Shown here: positions 32,871 through 42,551 of the stretch, one piece after another
How the letters are laid out: the number at the start of each line of letters is the position of its first letter
Numbering within the stretch: position 1 is the first letter of the stretch
From: Aotearoamyces nothofagi
Lineage: Eukaryota; Ascomycota; Leotiomycetes; Leotiales; Tympanidaceae
Reading direction: 5' to 3'
Assembly (NCBI GenBank): GCA_015345905.1
Contig: JADDTR010000005.1
Span: 186,001 to 250,000, forward strand
Length of the DNA: 64,000 nt
Notes under the pieces: model-generated
Databases searched by the model: none
What the model was told of the DNA's origin: nothing
Seen by the model: only the letters and a program-made list of their open reading frames with translations
Program-made: the position numbers and the translations under genes

Positions 32871-35231
32871 TTAATCGCTTAGATGAGCACCATATGATCC
32901 TCCACCCTTCTCCAAATCTGACTCTATCGGTGGCCCAATGCCGTAGATCTCTTCCTCAGAAGCGCTAATCCATAAGCAGCTCCTTCTAGCAGTAGCACAT
33001 CCAGTACAGGTACCCTTGGCTTTGATGCACTCGTGACCCGACAGTCTGCATCGGTCACAAGGTGGCTCGATTGCATTGCCTAGTTCCATACCCATAAGTC
33101 TTGAAACCATAATTCCAGTAAAACCAGGTTCTGGAAGATGTGCTGATGATAACTGTCTGCCACTACTGAAGGACGATCGTCTCAGAGATCTTCGAGAGAT
33201 AACGCTCGCCGACCGACTAGTAGCATGGCGTGACTGTGTCTCAGAGGAAGACTCACCTTCATCACTGTGGAGTGGGTTGATATGAAATCCGCCATCTTCA
33301 TTGTCAGTTAAATCTTCTTGTCCGTGCACGAGATGGTTGTCTTCTGCTGAAATGTCCTTTTCGGAGTCGGCATCATCACTGTTCGATTCTTGCAAATTAC
33401 GTTGCTGTTCTTGGATCTTTTCAAAATCTGACTCAAAGCCACTTGTCTCCGACTCAAGGCCGTCTCCTCTAGAATTAACTGATAATATGCGGTATTTTTT
33501 TTGCCGTCTCAAGTTACGTAGAAATGAAATGGCCGGCGCTGGTGTAGCCAGAGTCTCCCATTGACTCCAGTATTCTATTTTCCCTCCCCAGTCCTCAAGT
33601 TCGTCACCATCTTTCCTGTTCTGCACAGGACACTCTGGAAGACCAACATCTTCTGGTTTGATGGCAAATGGAGGGTCTTGTTTCAGCATACTCCATAGTT
33701 TTTGTTCTTCCATGAGGCTGGCCTGAACATCAAAAGCTTCAGCGTACCTATGATGTTCTCGTTCCAAAGCCTTCTTATTTTTGATCTTCTTTAGCACTCG
33801 AGACTGTCGTGTGCGAGAATTTGCGAATTCGCTGTCTGACGGATCCACAGGCTCGCCAAAATCTAAACCAACTCCAGTCATGTACTCAGTCCCAAGATCC
33901 CGCCCGTAGGTATCATCAATGGTAGGCCCAATTTCATATTCAGTATTAGACTCAACATCCAAGTTTGACTCTGCCTCAACAAAAATTTCAGAATCTGCAA
34001 GAAACGATTCTGCATCGGACGACAAGGGTTCTTCCAAGTCGTCCCGACTTATAGATCGAGATAACCGTCCACGTGACTGAGATGTCTTTGCTAGGATGCT
34101 CTCTACTTCACCATAGCTCATGGATCTCCTCTCTGCCGGCTTCAATGATAGCTTCTCAACAACATCCAGATGACATCTTCTTGCACAACCGTTCCAGAAC
34201 TGCCTACTATTGATATCTAGGCCTACAGTCTTAGCGGCTGCTTCGACATCTACACGCTTGACCAAGTCTAATCGATTCGATGACCTAGGCTCTGTAGCGC
34301 GAAGTCTAGACATTGCACAGAAAATTGTTGCCGATACGAGCCGTTTAGTGATAATCGTTGTCAGGTGTTGGAAATCTGTGAATGCTGTTGCTCTAATGCC
34401 ATGCTCTTCGCCCGGTTCTATCAAATGTTGCCAATTTTCGTCCTCCCTTGGCGCTGCAGGGTTCATGAATACCCGCGTAGACAGTTCCAACCAATTGCGA
34501 AGGTTGAGAAGCTCAGCAGCTGGGAGGACTTCTTGCAGATTGTGCTCACCACCCTCTTCGTCCAAATGCTCTTCAACCCAGTCATTGACTTTTGAAGTGA
34601 GCAGCCACGACTCTCCCCATTTCGACTTCTCCACTTGCGCCTCGTATCGTTCTTGGCGGAGAGAAAGTGTATCAGCAGCTCGTTCTAAAACCTCGCAACA
34701 CTCTCCACTGATCTGGATAGCTGCTGGAAAATCCGTGAGACCAAGAAGCTGTCGGCGAGGTTCGTTAAGGTTCTTATCCAACATACCCTGATGTAATAGC
34801 TGAATGTACTGTTGAACTTCTAGTTGTGACTTGCTTCCAATCCGGGACGAAATCCCTGGCAGGTCATGCTTGCCAAGTGTTGCCAGCGCCGCAAAAAATG
34901 TTTCCTTCTCGGTAGACGTCCATATGGTGACTCCTATCTGGCTCTGAGGGAGGGGATCGTAGTCATCTTGGCCGGATACGAGCACAGTGTGATGGATTTC
35001 GGCATTCAGTAGCTTTCGATACTCGTCGTTGTAAGACCCCTTCAAGCGTTTCGATTTAGTATTATTGGCGGCAGACCTTTCAGCTTTCCGTTTCCTTGAC
35101 TGACTCCGCGGCTTCGAAGGGGATCTCGAAGGAAGATCTGGTCTAGACTGTGAGTCGAAGTCTTCATAAGGTTCATGAAAATTTGCAGCCCATCTTGTCG
35201 CATCATCCTTGATCCGCTCGTCTGAGTACAT
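32871..35231 (-). CDS. RRN5-like RNA polymerase I initiation factor with SANT domain and C-terminal six-cysteine array
   Basis: This is a single-exon gene of 786 residues. In yeast, Rrn5 belongs to the upstream activation factor that recruits Pol I to rDNA. A basic N-terminal region (residues 35-70, SRKRKAERSAANNTKSKRLK) is a likely nuclear signal. Near residues 98-145 is a SANT-type module (TIWTSTEKETFFAALATLGK, HDLPGISSRIGSKSQLEVQQ). The central region and long acidic linker resemble fungal RRN5 proteins as I remember them. Residues 725-752 read C-x2-C-x6-C-x6-C-x2-C-x6-C (CDRCRLSGHEC ... CTGC ... C), the spacing of a Zn2Cys6 cluster but at the wrong end of the protein and with few basic residues between Cys 2 and 3. 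The RRN5 name is from memory of the SANT region; SNAPC/Myb-like alternatives exist. Confidence 0.75.
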   Translation of the reverse strand: MYSDERIKDDATRWAANFHEPYEDFDSQSRPDLPSRSPSKPRSQSRKRKAERSAANNTKSKRLKGSYNDEYRKLLNAEIHHTVLVSGQDDYDPLPQSQIGVTIWTSTEKETFFAALATLGKHDLPGISSRIGSKSQLEVQQYIQLLHQGMLDKNLNEPRRQLLGLTDFPAAIQISGECCEVLERAADTLSLRQERYEAQVEKSKWGESWLLTSKVNDWVEEHLDEEGGEHNLQEVLPAAELLNLRNWLELSTRVFMNPAAPREDENWQHLIEPGEEHGIRATAFTDFQHLTTIITKRLVSATIFCAMSRLRATEPRSSNRLDLVKRVDVEAAAKTVGLDINSRQFWNGCARRCHLDVVEKLSLKPAERRSMSYGEVESILAKTSQSRGRLSRSISRDDLEEPLSSDAESFLADSEIFVEAESNLDVESNTEYEIGPTIDDTYGRDLGTEYMTGVGLDFGEPVDPSDSEFANSRTRQSRVLKKIKNKKALEREHHRYAEAFDVQASLMEEQKLWSMLKQDPPFAIKPEDVGLPECPVQNRKDGDELEDWGGKIEYWSQWETLATPAPAISFLRNLRRQKKYRILSVNSRGDGLESETSGFESDFEKIQEQQRNLQESNSDDADSEKDISAEDNHLVHGQEDLTDNEDGGFHINPLHSDEGESSSETQSRHATSRSASVISRRSLRRSSFSSGRQLSSAHLPEPGFTGIMVSRLMGMELGNAIEPPCDRCRLSGHECIKAKGTCTGCATARRSCLWISASEEEIYGIGPPIESDLEKGGGSYGAHLSD

Positions 35232-35431
35232 GTTTCCACCAATATTCTAGGCGAGTCTCCATTCTAAGTCGTTTAATTATGAAGAGTTGGGGAGTAATCA
35301 CGGACCAGCTGTTCTGCTAATCAGATGACAAGAGTTCGATTCTTTATACTCTGCGCTTATCGCTTATCGCTTATCGCGCTAAAAAGTGGTGCATAATGAT
35401 AACGAACCTCAATAAACAAATCATTTCATGC
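35232..35431. promoter_or_regulatory. Short divergent promoter with triple GATAAG repeat
   Basis: This 200-bp shared upstream region lies between the RRN5-like gene and IRC3. At 35354-35374 the 7-mer CGCTTAT occurs three times in tandem. On the minus strand this gives ATAAGCG units and three GATAAG words, which fit the HGATAR core of fungal GATA factors. An AGTTCGATT word at about 35333 resembles a tRNA T-loop but has no supporting fold. Confidence 0.5.
35354..35374. repeat. Three tandem copies of CGCTTAT (GATA-type sites on the minus strand)
   Basis: The heptamer CGCTTAT repeats exactly three times and is followed by CGCG. Each copy followed by C reads GATAAGCG on the minus strand. The repeat lies about 60 bp upstream of the IRC3 start. 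Confidence 0.85.
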
Positions 35432-37571
35432 ATGACAATGCCACCTGCTTCAAGAGGCCTTTTCACATTCGCCTTGCGGAGCGTCTTGCAGTCACGATGG
35501 CAGTCAATTGTGTTGTCTGCACGGCATCTTGTAATAGCTGCACAGGCTCCTACAAACGTGTGCGAACCTGCCCTTGGGCAGCGGACGGGCATTCGACTTC
35601 GTGAATATCAAGAAGAATGTATTCAGTCAGTGCTCTCACATCTCGAAAAGGGCCACAAGCGTCTTGGAATCTCCCTAGCAACCGGGGCGGGGAAAACTGT
35701 AGGGTTGAATAACCCTTTCTAGCAACTTTTGTCACTAACCTTTTGTAAGGTTATTTTTACCCAGCTTATCGACCGCGTCAAACCATTATCAGGAGGAGCC
35801 GACCAAACTCTCATCCTAGCACATCGTCAAGAGCTAGTTGAGCAAGCTGCTCGTCACTGCAGTAATGCCTATCCTACAAAAAGCATTGAAGTTGAAATGG
35901 GTTCGATGCATGCGAGCGGTGCAGCAGATATCACAATTGCAAGTATTCAAAGTATTATATCTGGGGATCGGATTGCCAAGTTTGATCCCAGACATTTCAA
36001 GTTGGTCCTTGTCGATGAAGCACACCATATTGTTGCTCCTGGGTACATGAAGACGCTGGAGCATTTTGGTCTCTCGAAAGCACAACTGAACTCGCCTGCT
36101 CTGGTAGGAGTTTCAGCTACTCTTTCTCGGTTTGATGGGTTGCGCTTAGGAGCTGCTATAGATCAAATTGTGTATCATAAAGACTACATTGATATGATAG
36201 GCGAGAAATGGCTGTCAGACGTAATTTTTACCACAGTCGAGTCAAAAGCAGATATATCGAAAGTCAAGCGCGGAGCAGGTGGCGATTTCCAGGCTGGAGA
36301 TTTGTCAAAGGTCGTCAATACCGGCCAGATCAATGAAGTAACAGTGAGAACCTGGCTTGCTAAAACAGAGGGTCGGAAATCTACCCTCGTTTTTTGTGTA
36401 GATCTGGCTCATGTCGCGGGCTTGACTAACACATTCCGGGCTCATGGTATCGACGCTCGGTTTGTGACCGGGGACACTCCAAAGATAGAACGAAGTGCTC
36501 GGCTTGATTCGTTTCGCGCCGGCGAGTTCCCTGTTCTCGTGAACTGTGGTGTATTTACTGAAGGGTAAGTCTCGTCTCTCCAATACCTCAGGATCTCGCA
36601 TACCCTAATAATTCATATTCTAATCCTAACGCAGAACTGATGTACCGAACATTGATTGTGTCCTACTCGCTCGTCCGACAAAGTCTCGAAACCTTTTGGT
36701 CCAAATGATAGGTCGAGGAATGAGACTACACCGGGGAAAACTAAACTGCCATATTATTGACATGGTCGCAAGTCTTGCAACGGGAATTATTACAACCCCT
36801 ACGTTATTTGGCCTTGATCCATCTGAACTGGTTGAAAATGCCACTGTCGACGATATGAAGTCAATTCTAGATCGAAACGAAGCAGAGAAACAGAGGCAGC
36901 AGACTCTGCCAAGTCGACCGGATTCTAGCTTAGCATCCAATCAAGCCGTTCTCCAACACATTAAATACACGGACTATGACTCGGTTTTTGATCTCATCGA
37001 GGACATGTCTGGCGAAAAGCACATTCGAACAATGAGTAGACATGCCTGGGTACATGTGGCAAGAGACCGATATATCCTCCCAGCAGCTAGAACCGGCGCA
37101 TACTTGAAATTAGAGCTAGCTGCTGGAGAAGGCGAGAATAAAGAAAGTTACATCGTCTCCGAAATGACTCCTCTATCTATCCCTGGAGTAAAGGCACACT
37201 TCAGAGCACCTCGTGAGATTGCTCGGTCAGAAACATTTTCGGATGCAATACATGCAGCTGACACCTTCGCGGCGGAGAAATATGCACAACACTTCATTGC
37301 GAAGCATCAGAGTTGGCGAAGAGGGCCTGCAACAGAAGGGCAGCTAGCAATCCTTAATAAGCTCCGACCAAGATCTGACCCTCTAACTCCCGAAAAGATT
37401 AGTAAGGGCAGAGCTGGAGATATGATAACTAAGATTAAACACGGTGCGAGGGGCAGATTTGCTAAGGTTGAAGCTGATAAGAGGAGGGAAAGTAAAGCTC
37501 GGTTGAAGATTGAGCAAGATCAAGCGCTTAAGAAACGCGAGGAGGTTAGTGTTGGGCCTTTACTTATGTAA
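35432..37571 (+). CDS. IRC3: Mitochondrial DEAH-box-type helicase IRC3
   Basis: IRC3 is a superfamily 2 helicase that maintains mitochondrial DNA in yeast by acting on branched structures. Three exons (35432-35698, 35750-36564, 36635-37571) give 672 residues. The N-terminus is rich in Arg and Ser without early acids ([23 protein letters not shown]), a matrix presequence. Helicase motifs follow in order: LREYQEECI (Q-like), SLATGAGKT (I, joined to VIFTQL), ILAHRQELV (Ia), VLVDEAHHI (II, DEAH), VGVSATLSR (III), [11 protein letters not shown] (IV), [11 protein letters not shown] joined to TDVPNID (V), and [10 protein letters not shown] (VI). The C-terminal third is helical and basic. Every motif is intact. 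An alternative start two codons downstream (MPPASRG) is possible. Confidence 0.93.
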
Positions 37572-38129
37572 GGTAGTTGATGACCTCAACCAGATTCTTT
37601 TCGTCTAAATCATAATACGGTGTTTTGGGATGGGGTGTTGGGCTTCTACGCAGTGTAGCTTTTCTTACATGGCGCATGGACGGTGTATAACTACAATGCT
37701 AGCAATAGGCCAGCCCTTCAAAAAATGTTATTTGTTGCCCAAGAAGCGCGAAAGGCAAAGGCAGATATTTAATACAATAGCCTGGTGTATGGATTTTACC
37801 GAAATCCGCCTTCCACATCTGAGTAGTTCTAAAGACCTTCTCGCAAAGAGATTCCCCCAATGTCAACGACATAGACAATTTCGGTGTAGCTTCTGATAGC
37901 CACAGCATTTTCATTCGTAGCTAGGTGCTCTCGAGGATCATACTTGCTACTTACTGCTACTGTAAACTTTGTTCCTACCCTCACTGCTTCTTTGTTAGTT
38001 TCTCCACGAACCTTCATAATAAAGTTTGACTTCACCCATAGTTTGCCCTATCTACAACAAAAAAGTGCAAACTTCTTTCTAAAACAGCGCTTGCTTTCAA
38101 AATTATCTCCACGACAGAATACAGCAAAC
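37572..38129. other. Intergenic: IRC3 3' flank and upstream region of the CxxC orphan
   Basis: These 558 bp hold no supported gene. The downstream gene's frame stays open back to 37944, but those residues look like translated leader. Pyrimidine-rich sequence before 38130 fits a promoter and leader. Confidence 0.4.
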
Positions 38130-39290
38130 ATGCCAGCAGCAACGCAACCAGCTGGATGCGGTAGCTTGCTTGCCCAAGGTCTCAAAGGCACTTTGCCTCA
38201 ACATTCGCCTCCATGTCCGCCTCGAGGAGCAAGCAATCATCCACAAACTAGTCAATATTCCAAAGTAGACGGTAGTGAGGAAGATGGCCCGCCACCAAAC
38301 ATGTCGAACAATGTGCGGAAACCAGCAGATATTGCGATGCCATATATCGAGCGGCCTTATGCAAGAGGGCCATCAAAGACAATCGTGCAGAAAGGGTTTG
38401 GGAACTTTCTACCACCGCCAGAACCAGCAGTTCTTATCGAGACAGGCAAATTCTACCCACCATTGTCTAATGCTGCCTACCTTGGCGTAGAAAGGGGTAT
38501 GGAGAGCAGAATATCTGCCTCTAGGCGATCAACAGGATTCGATGGCACCGAATATATTAAAAATCAGCTGCGTGAACGGAAGGCTCGCGACGACGCTGCT
38601 ACGAAGGAGAGTCCACCTACGTCTAGTGAAGCTATTGCTAGCAGAATCAACTGGAATCGACGACTCTACAGTGGCGGAGAAGCTCAGGCAGGGGTAGATT
38701 CATCCGTCACAAGCCTCACTGGTTCCCGTAAGGTGTTCGTGTCGAATATTGACAAGGCCATCGCAGATGGCATGGATCCTTTCATGTTTTGCACTAAATG
38801 TGATAAAAAGCATATCCCATGGGGCCCTCAAATTACACTTCAAGATCGGGATACCTGTTACAGCATGCTACCGGAGTGGTTTCCAGCCCACAAACACGAA
38901 AAGCCTTGGGACGTGTTCATCGGGATGATCAATGATCTTGTTAAAATAGATGAAGTGGAAAAAGGCGAGGCCACCGACCCACAACCAACTAAATGGGACA
39001 AAGAGTACCATGAGCCCACACTGAAATGGAGAGAGGCTGGTAGACATGGAGGTTGGTGGAAATGTAGAACCGGCAACGAACCAGGGGCTCAAAATATACC
39101 GGTAGTCGAGAAGAGATGTAAAATTTGTCATCGAGTCAGAAGGGAAAACGAGAACAGGGAAGATGACGCGACAATAACTCTCCAGGAAAGAAGGAGGATG
39201 ATTGAAGAATGGATGGAGGAGCGAATGAAGGAGGGCATGAAGAAGGATAGGGAAATTGTCGAAGCTCGAATGCGAGCTGAGGGTCTCTAA
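38130..39290 (+). CDS. Hypothetical protein with two CxxC pairs
   Basis: This is a single-exon gene of 386 residues that I do not recognise. The start at 38130 (MPAATQPAGCGSLLAQ) has the good context AAACATGCC; in-frame codons upstream to 37944 look like leader. The first 240 residues are Pro/Ser-rich and probably disordered. Two CxxC pairs lie about 110 residues apart: FCTKCDKKHIPWGP (about residue 220) and KRCKICHRVRREN (about residue 331). Between them is a Trp- and Tyr-rich conserved-looking stretch (LPEWFPAHKHEKPWDVFIGM, HGGWWKCRTG). This would suit one zinc site shaped by two distant pairs. The tail is a charged helix (EERRRMIEEWMEERMKEGM). Function is unknown. Confidence 0.8.
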   Translation: MPAATQPAGCGSLLAQGLKGTLPQHSPPCPPRGASNHPQTSQYSKVDGSEEDGPPPNMSNNVRKPADIAMPYIERPYARGPSKTIVQKGFGNFLPPPEPAVLIETGKFYPPLSNAAYLGVERGMESRISASRRSTGFDGTEYIKNQLRERKARDDAATKESPPTSSEAIASRINWNRRLYSGGEAQAGVDSSVTSLTGSRKVFVSNIDKAIADGMDPFMFCTKCDKKHIPWGPQITLQDRDTCYSMLPEWFPAHKHEKPWDVFIGMINDLVKIDEVEKGEATDPQPTKWDKEYHEPTLKWREAGRHGGWWKCRTGNEPGAQNIPVVEKRCKICHRVRRENENREDDATITLQERRRMIEEWMEERMKEGMKKDREIVEARMRAEGL

Positions 39291-39550
39291 CAGACGGTAA
39301 AGATAGCTGCAGAGAATTTATAGATTAGAGACAGCCTTTAAAGCCTAGTCTAGATTTAATAGCAAAAAGATTTGAAAAACGGTAGTTCGAGATAATGACT
39401 AATATAGTGAAGAGTGTTGTCGCATGAGTCCGTCAACAAAAATGAATGTTGTGTAATTGAAAAAAGATACTGATACGTGAGACAAATTTGGGAGCAGATC
39501 ATAGTTGATTGTCTTTTGACAGAGCTTCCGACGTTCCTTTCTCTGTGGTT

Positions 39551-40264
39551 CTAAGATTTGGTATACTCTGAAGCATCCTCATGCAAAGCGTTGCCTTTCC
39601 AAGTCATATAGACCTCCTTATTTTCGGGGTCTCCATCAGAATACTTCAAACCTACGCCAACCCCTTGAAGCCCTTCATCATCTGCTCTTTTGTTCCACAG
39701 TATCTGCAGCACCTTGCCTTGAGCTGTACATGTCACAAATCCCATGGGCCAGCGACTCCTCCCCAAGGCTTCCCTAATTCCTTTGGTCGCAGGTTTCTGA
39801 GTGATCAATAGTCCCAGTACACTAGGGCCTCGCCATCCCAATGGTGCTCCAACAAATGCTCCTTCTAGCTCCCTGATTACACTTGGTGTTGTCTTCTTCG
39901 CCAGCGCTTTACATTGAATAAGAACCTTCAGAGATAGAGGAATAGACGGAAGTTGCCATGTCCCAAGGAGATCAATACCACAGTCTGATCGCCCACCAAC
40001 CTGCTTTAAATCAAACCCCAATCGTTTTAGACAGGCCTTGGCAGTGTACTCGTAATGAGTCCCAACGTATGTGGTGCTCTGCGGATCCAACTTGACACGT
40101 GATGCATATTCTAGAAAACTCGGAAGATCATGGTGGTTCGAAGTTGGTGGCTCAGGGTACCTGAGCTCCTTAACATCCAGATTGTTTAATGTGGAATATG
40201 CGATTCTGAAGACTTCAGGGCATCTGAGCGAAGACTTGAAAAGATAGGAGCTCCGTAGTTGCAT
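39551..40264 (-). CDS. RRG7: RRG7-like mitochondrial protein (DUF2034, restriction-endonuclease-like fold)
   Basis: RRG7 is needed for respiratory growth in yeast and is mitochondrial; its activity is unknown. I start at MQLRSSYLFKSSLRCPEVFR (40264), a good matrix presequence, giving 237 residues. An ATG at 40321 would add 19 residues. From residue 60 the family core appears: STTYVGTHYEYTAKACLKRLGFDL, then VGGRSDCGIDLLGTW and VLIQCKALAKK. The last two make a D...(Q)xK arrangement like the active site of PD-(D/E)xK nucleases, followed by RELEGAF and LLITQKPATKGIREAL. The gene has no intron and is divergent from MED21. The family match is from memory. Confidence 0.83.
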   Translation of the reverse strand: MQLRSSYLFKSSLRCPEVFRIAYSTLNNLDVKELRYPEPPTSNHHDLPSFLEYASRVKLDPQSTTYVGTHYEYTAKACLKRLGFDLKQVGGRSDCGIDLLGTWQLPSIPLSLKVLIQCKALAKKTTPSVIRELEGAFVGAPLGWRGPSVLGLLITQKPATKGIREALGRSRWPMGFVTCTAQGKVLQILWNKRADDEGLQGVGVGLKYSDGDPENKEVYMTWKGNALHEDASEYTKS

Positions 40265-40550
40265 CAGAAAGGGAGAAGACGATATGGTGGGATTACACAG
40301 TTCGTAAAACATCAATCGCACCAGTCATGCTTGTGAGTCCATAAGCACTACCCCTAAGCTAGTAGGTTATACAATTGTAATAGGTATGTGTGTTGTTGAG
40401 CTTACGAAGAGCATATTAGCTCGATGTTTTAAAGTGTTGCTCATATAATATCACGCTAAATCCTGATTAACCCTTCAGGTTTGGCCTTGCGGACTTCAGT
40501 TCGTCAATTGCAGCCTTGCGACTGGCAATCTTTCTGAACAGACAACCATC
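40265..40550. promoter_or_regulatory. Divergent promoter region between RRG7 and MED21
   Basis: This gap of about 286 bp lies between two divergent starts. It is AT-rich near RRG7 and more balanced near MED21. No distinct site is seen. Confidence 0.4.
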
Positions 40551-41056
40551 ATGGCAGATCGGCTTACACAGCTCCAAGATGCTGTTGACCAGGTATTTTG
40601 TATAGTTGGACCTTCATATAGTGTGCTAATTCGTGGTAGCTGGCGCATCAATTCGTGGCGTGCATGCACTACGTTCACAATCACCACGACCTCCAGCCCG
40701 TAAGCCCGACAGACAAGGTCAGGGAGCTGAAGATGGAGTCAGATGGAGGTGCGAGGTTTCTGAGAATCTACATTATGACATACTAATTGATATCAGTCGA
40801 GCCATACGCCGAAGACACGTTCAAAGCCGGCCAGCGAGAACTAGCGCAGGATCTTATTCTTAAAGAGCAACAAATCGAATATTTGATTTCCATCCTGCCT
40901 GGCCTCGACCATAGCGAAAGAGACCAAGAGCAGCGCATACGGGAGTTAGAAGAAGAGCTCAATGCTGCAGAGGAAAAGCTAAAGGTTGCGGTCAAGGATA
41001 AAGAAGTTGTATTGTCGAAGCTCGAGGAAGTTATTAGGAATGTGAAAAGACCATAA
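40551..41056 (+). CDS. MED21: Mediator complex subunit 21 (MED21/SRB7)
   Basis: MED21 forms a coiled-coil heterodimer with MED7 in the Mediator middle module, which links activators to RNA polymerase II. Three short exons (40551-40592, 40640-40748, 40797-41056) give 136 residues. The N-terminus [14 protein letters not shown] joins [20 protein letters not shown], the MED21 signature. After the second intron come [20 protein letters not shown] and [20 protein letters not shown], then a long coiled coil ([20 protein letters not shown]) to the end. Length and layout fit the family. Confidence 0.96.
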
Positions 41057-41258
41057 AGCACCGGAGATGGCCTTCATATCAGCAATGGCTTGTTATCATA
41101 TGGCGTTTGGAATACCCTTGGTTTATTTATAAGCCGGCAACATCGGATTTGGGAAGATTTGGGATGTTAACAATCTATAATGCCTAGTCTCTAGATTCTC
41201 AATAACGTTGGCCCTATCTTAATGCCCTTATAACTCTACGAATGATCTATGTCTAGTA

Positions 41259-42096
41259 TTATTGTTTGAAAAACTGTGGAAACAGTGATCTCAGTTCTTC
41301 CAGGCTCTGAATCTGGTACTTGGCAGCCTTCGTCAATGGTGAAGGCACAGTTTCCTCAACCAGGTGTGCTGCTGTCCATCCCAGCTCGTTTGCCTGGCGG
41401 CAATTTAAAGCTGAGTCATCTGAAGATCATTAGCTATATACTATTGCATGAAAAGTCTGTATACCATACCAACAAAGTAGCAATTGTTGACATCATTAAC
41501 GCCCGCCTCTCTCATGGCTTTGGCAAACATATCCTTAGCAGGTTTGCATAGCAACTTCTCGGCAGCATAATCACAATAAGTCAACCCTTCAAACATATCT
41601 TCTACACCCAAAAGCCACACAACTCGTTTAGCGTGGTTTACGTAGGCATTTGTGAAGAGCCAGAGCTTGACTTTGCTTTTGTCCATGTCTTCAAGAAGTT
41701 TCCGCAATTGCGGATCAGGAGTGATGATGGATCCCAGTGGTAAGGCATCATCCACTTGACGATTGTATTCGAGTGGATCAATTCTATGATGACGAACAAG
41801 GCCTTCGATAGCCAACCCATAGGTTTGATAGTACTCCTGGTGAAGCTTGTAGGCGTCCTCTCGGCTCAGGGCCAGATTTTTGACAAAATACTGGTCGATC
41901 AGCTCGGACATATGATCATGGACTTTCTTGCCTAACCAGGACGGTTAGCAGAAGGATCATGCCCCGAAGATATGTACTAACTCTTTGGGTAGAGCTGGAG
42001 TTTTCAATTAGCATTTATCTTTACACAGAACGCTGATGGCAGGGATCGTACGCAATTATCAATATCAAAGAAAAATACGGGGCGTGAGTCAGCCAT
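41259..42096 (-). CDS. HAD-family phosphatase, pyrimidine 5'-nucleotidase type (SDT1/PHM8-like)
   Basis: This small soluble HAD phosphatase resembles yeast SDT1 and PHM8, which dephosphorylate pyrimidine or other nucleoside monophosphates. Four exons (42052-42096, 41982-41994, 41470-41931, 41259-41419) give 226 residues. The second exon is only 13 nt. Motif I, FFFDIDNC, sits at the end of exon 1 and is continued by LYPKS from the micro-exon. Motif II is LWLFTNAYVNHAKRVV. Motif III/IV covers KPAKDMFAKAM and CYFVDDSALNC, the last spanning the final intron. The C-terminus is Lys/Gln-rich (SLEELRSLFPQFFKQ). Catalytic Asp residues are all present. The exact nucleotide preference is not visible. 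Confidence 0.92.
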
Positions 42097-42551
42097 TGAT
42101 TTGGTATGGATCGTAAAAGCGGACAATTTCCTCTTGAAATACCTTCTTCCCCCTATATTATCTCTAGAAGAACAATATCTACTAAAGGGCCTTGACAGTT
42201 GCACTCGCAACGCTCGTGACATACATATGTATCTGCAGGGCACTCTGAGTGATGCTTGGCGCGCCTCGCTGGATAGATAGCTGGTTAGGTAAATCTAAAC
42301 GTCCGTAGCACTGCCGAAGACGCCCCATCATCCGCTTACTAGCGTCCCCTAAGTCTCGCAACTGCAACCCTACACTGGCTCTTTTCCAAACAACTTTACA
42401 TCCTCCTATATCAATAGTATTAGCATCCTGCTCTACCCGTCGACATCATTATGTGTGTTGCTTTACGCGCTCGTAATTTGCCTTTCAAACACATATCGTA
42501 ATTGCAACGCTGTATACTTTATGTAACTAATCTTCACAAAAACCTAGAGAC
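42097..42551. promoter_or_regulatory. Divergent promoter region between the phosphatase and the 906-residue protein
   Basis: This 455-bp gap lies between divergent starts. The right half is pyrimidine-rich (about 42375-42450). No gene or strong repeat is seen. Confidence 0.4.

Noticed and set aside
35286-35353. tRNA-like stretch with AGTTCGATTC and partly pairing ends
   Set aside because: The T-stem and anticodon stem have mismatches and no convincing D-arm, so it does not fold as a tRNA.
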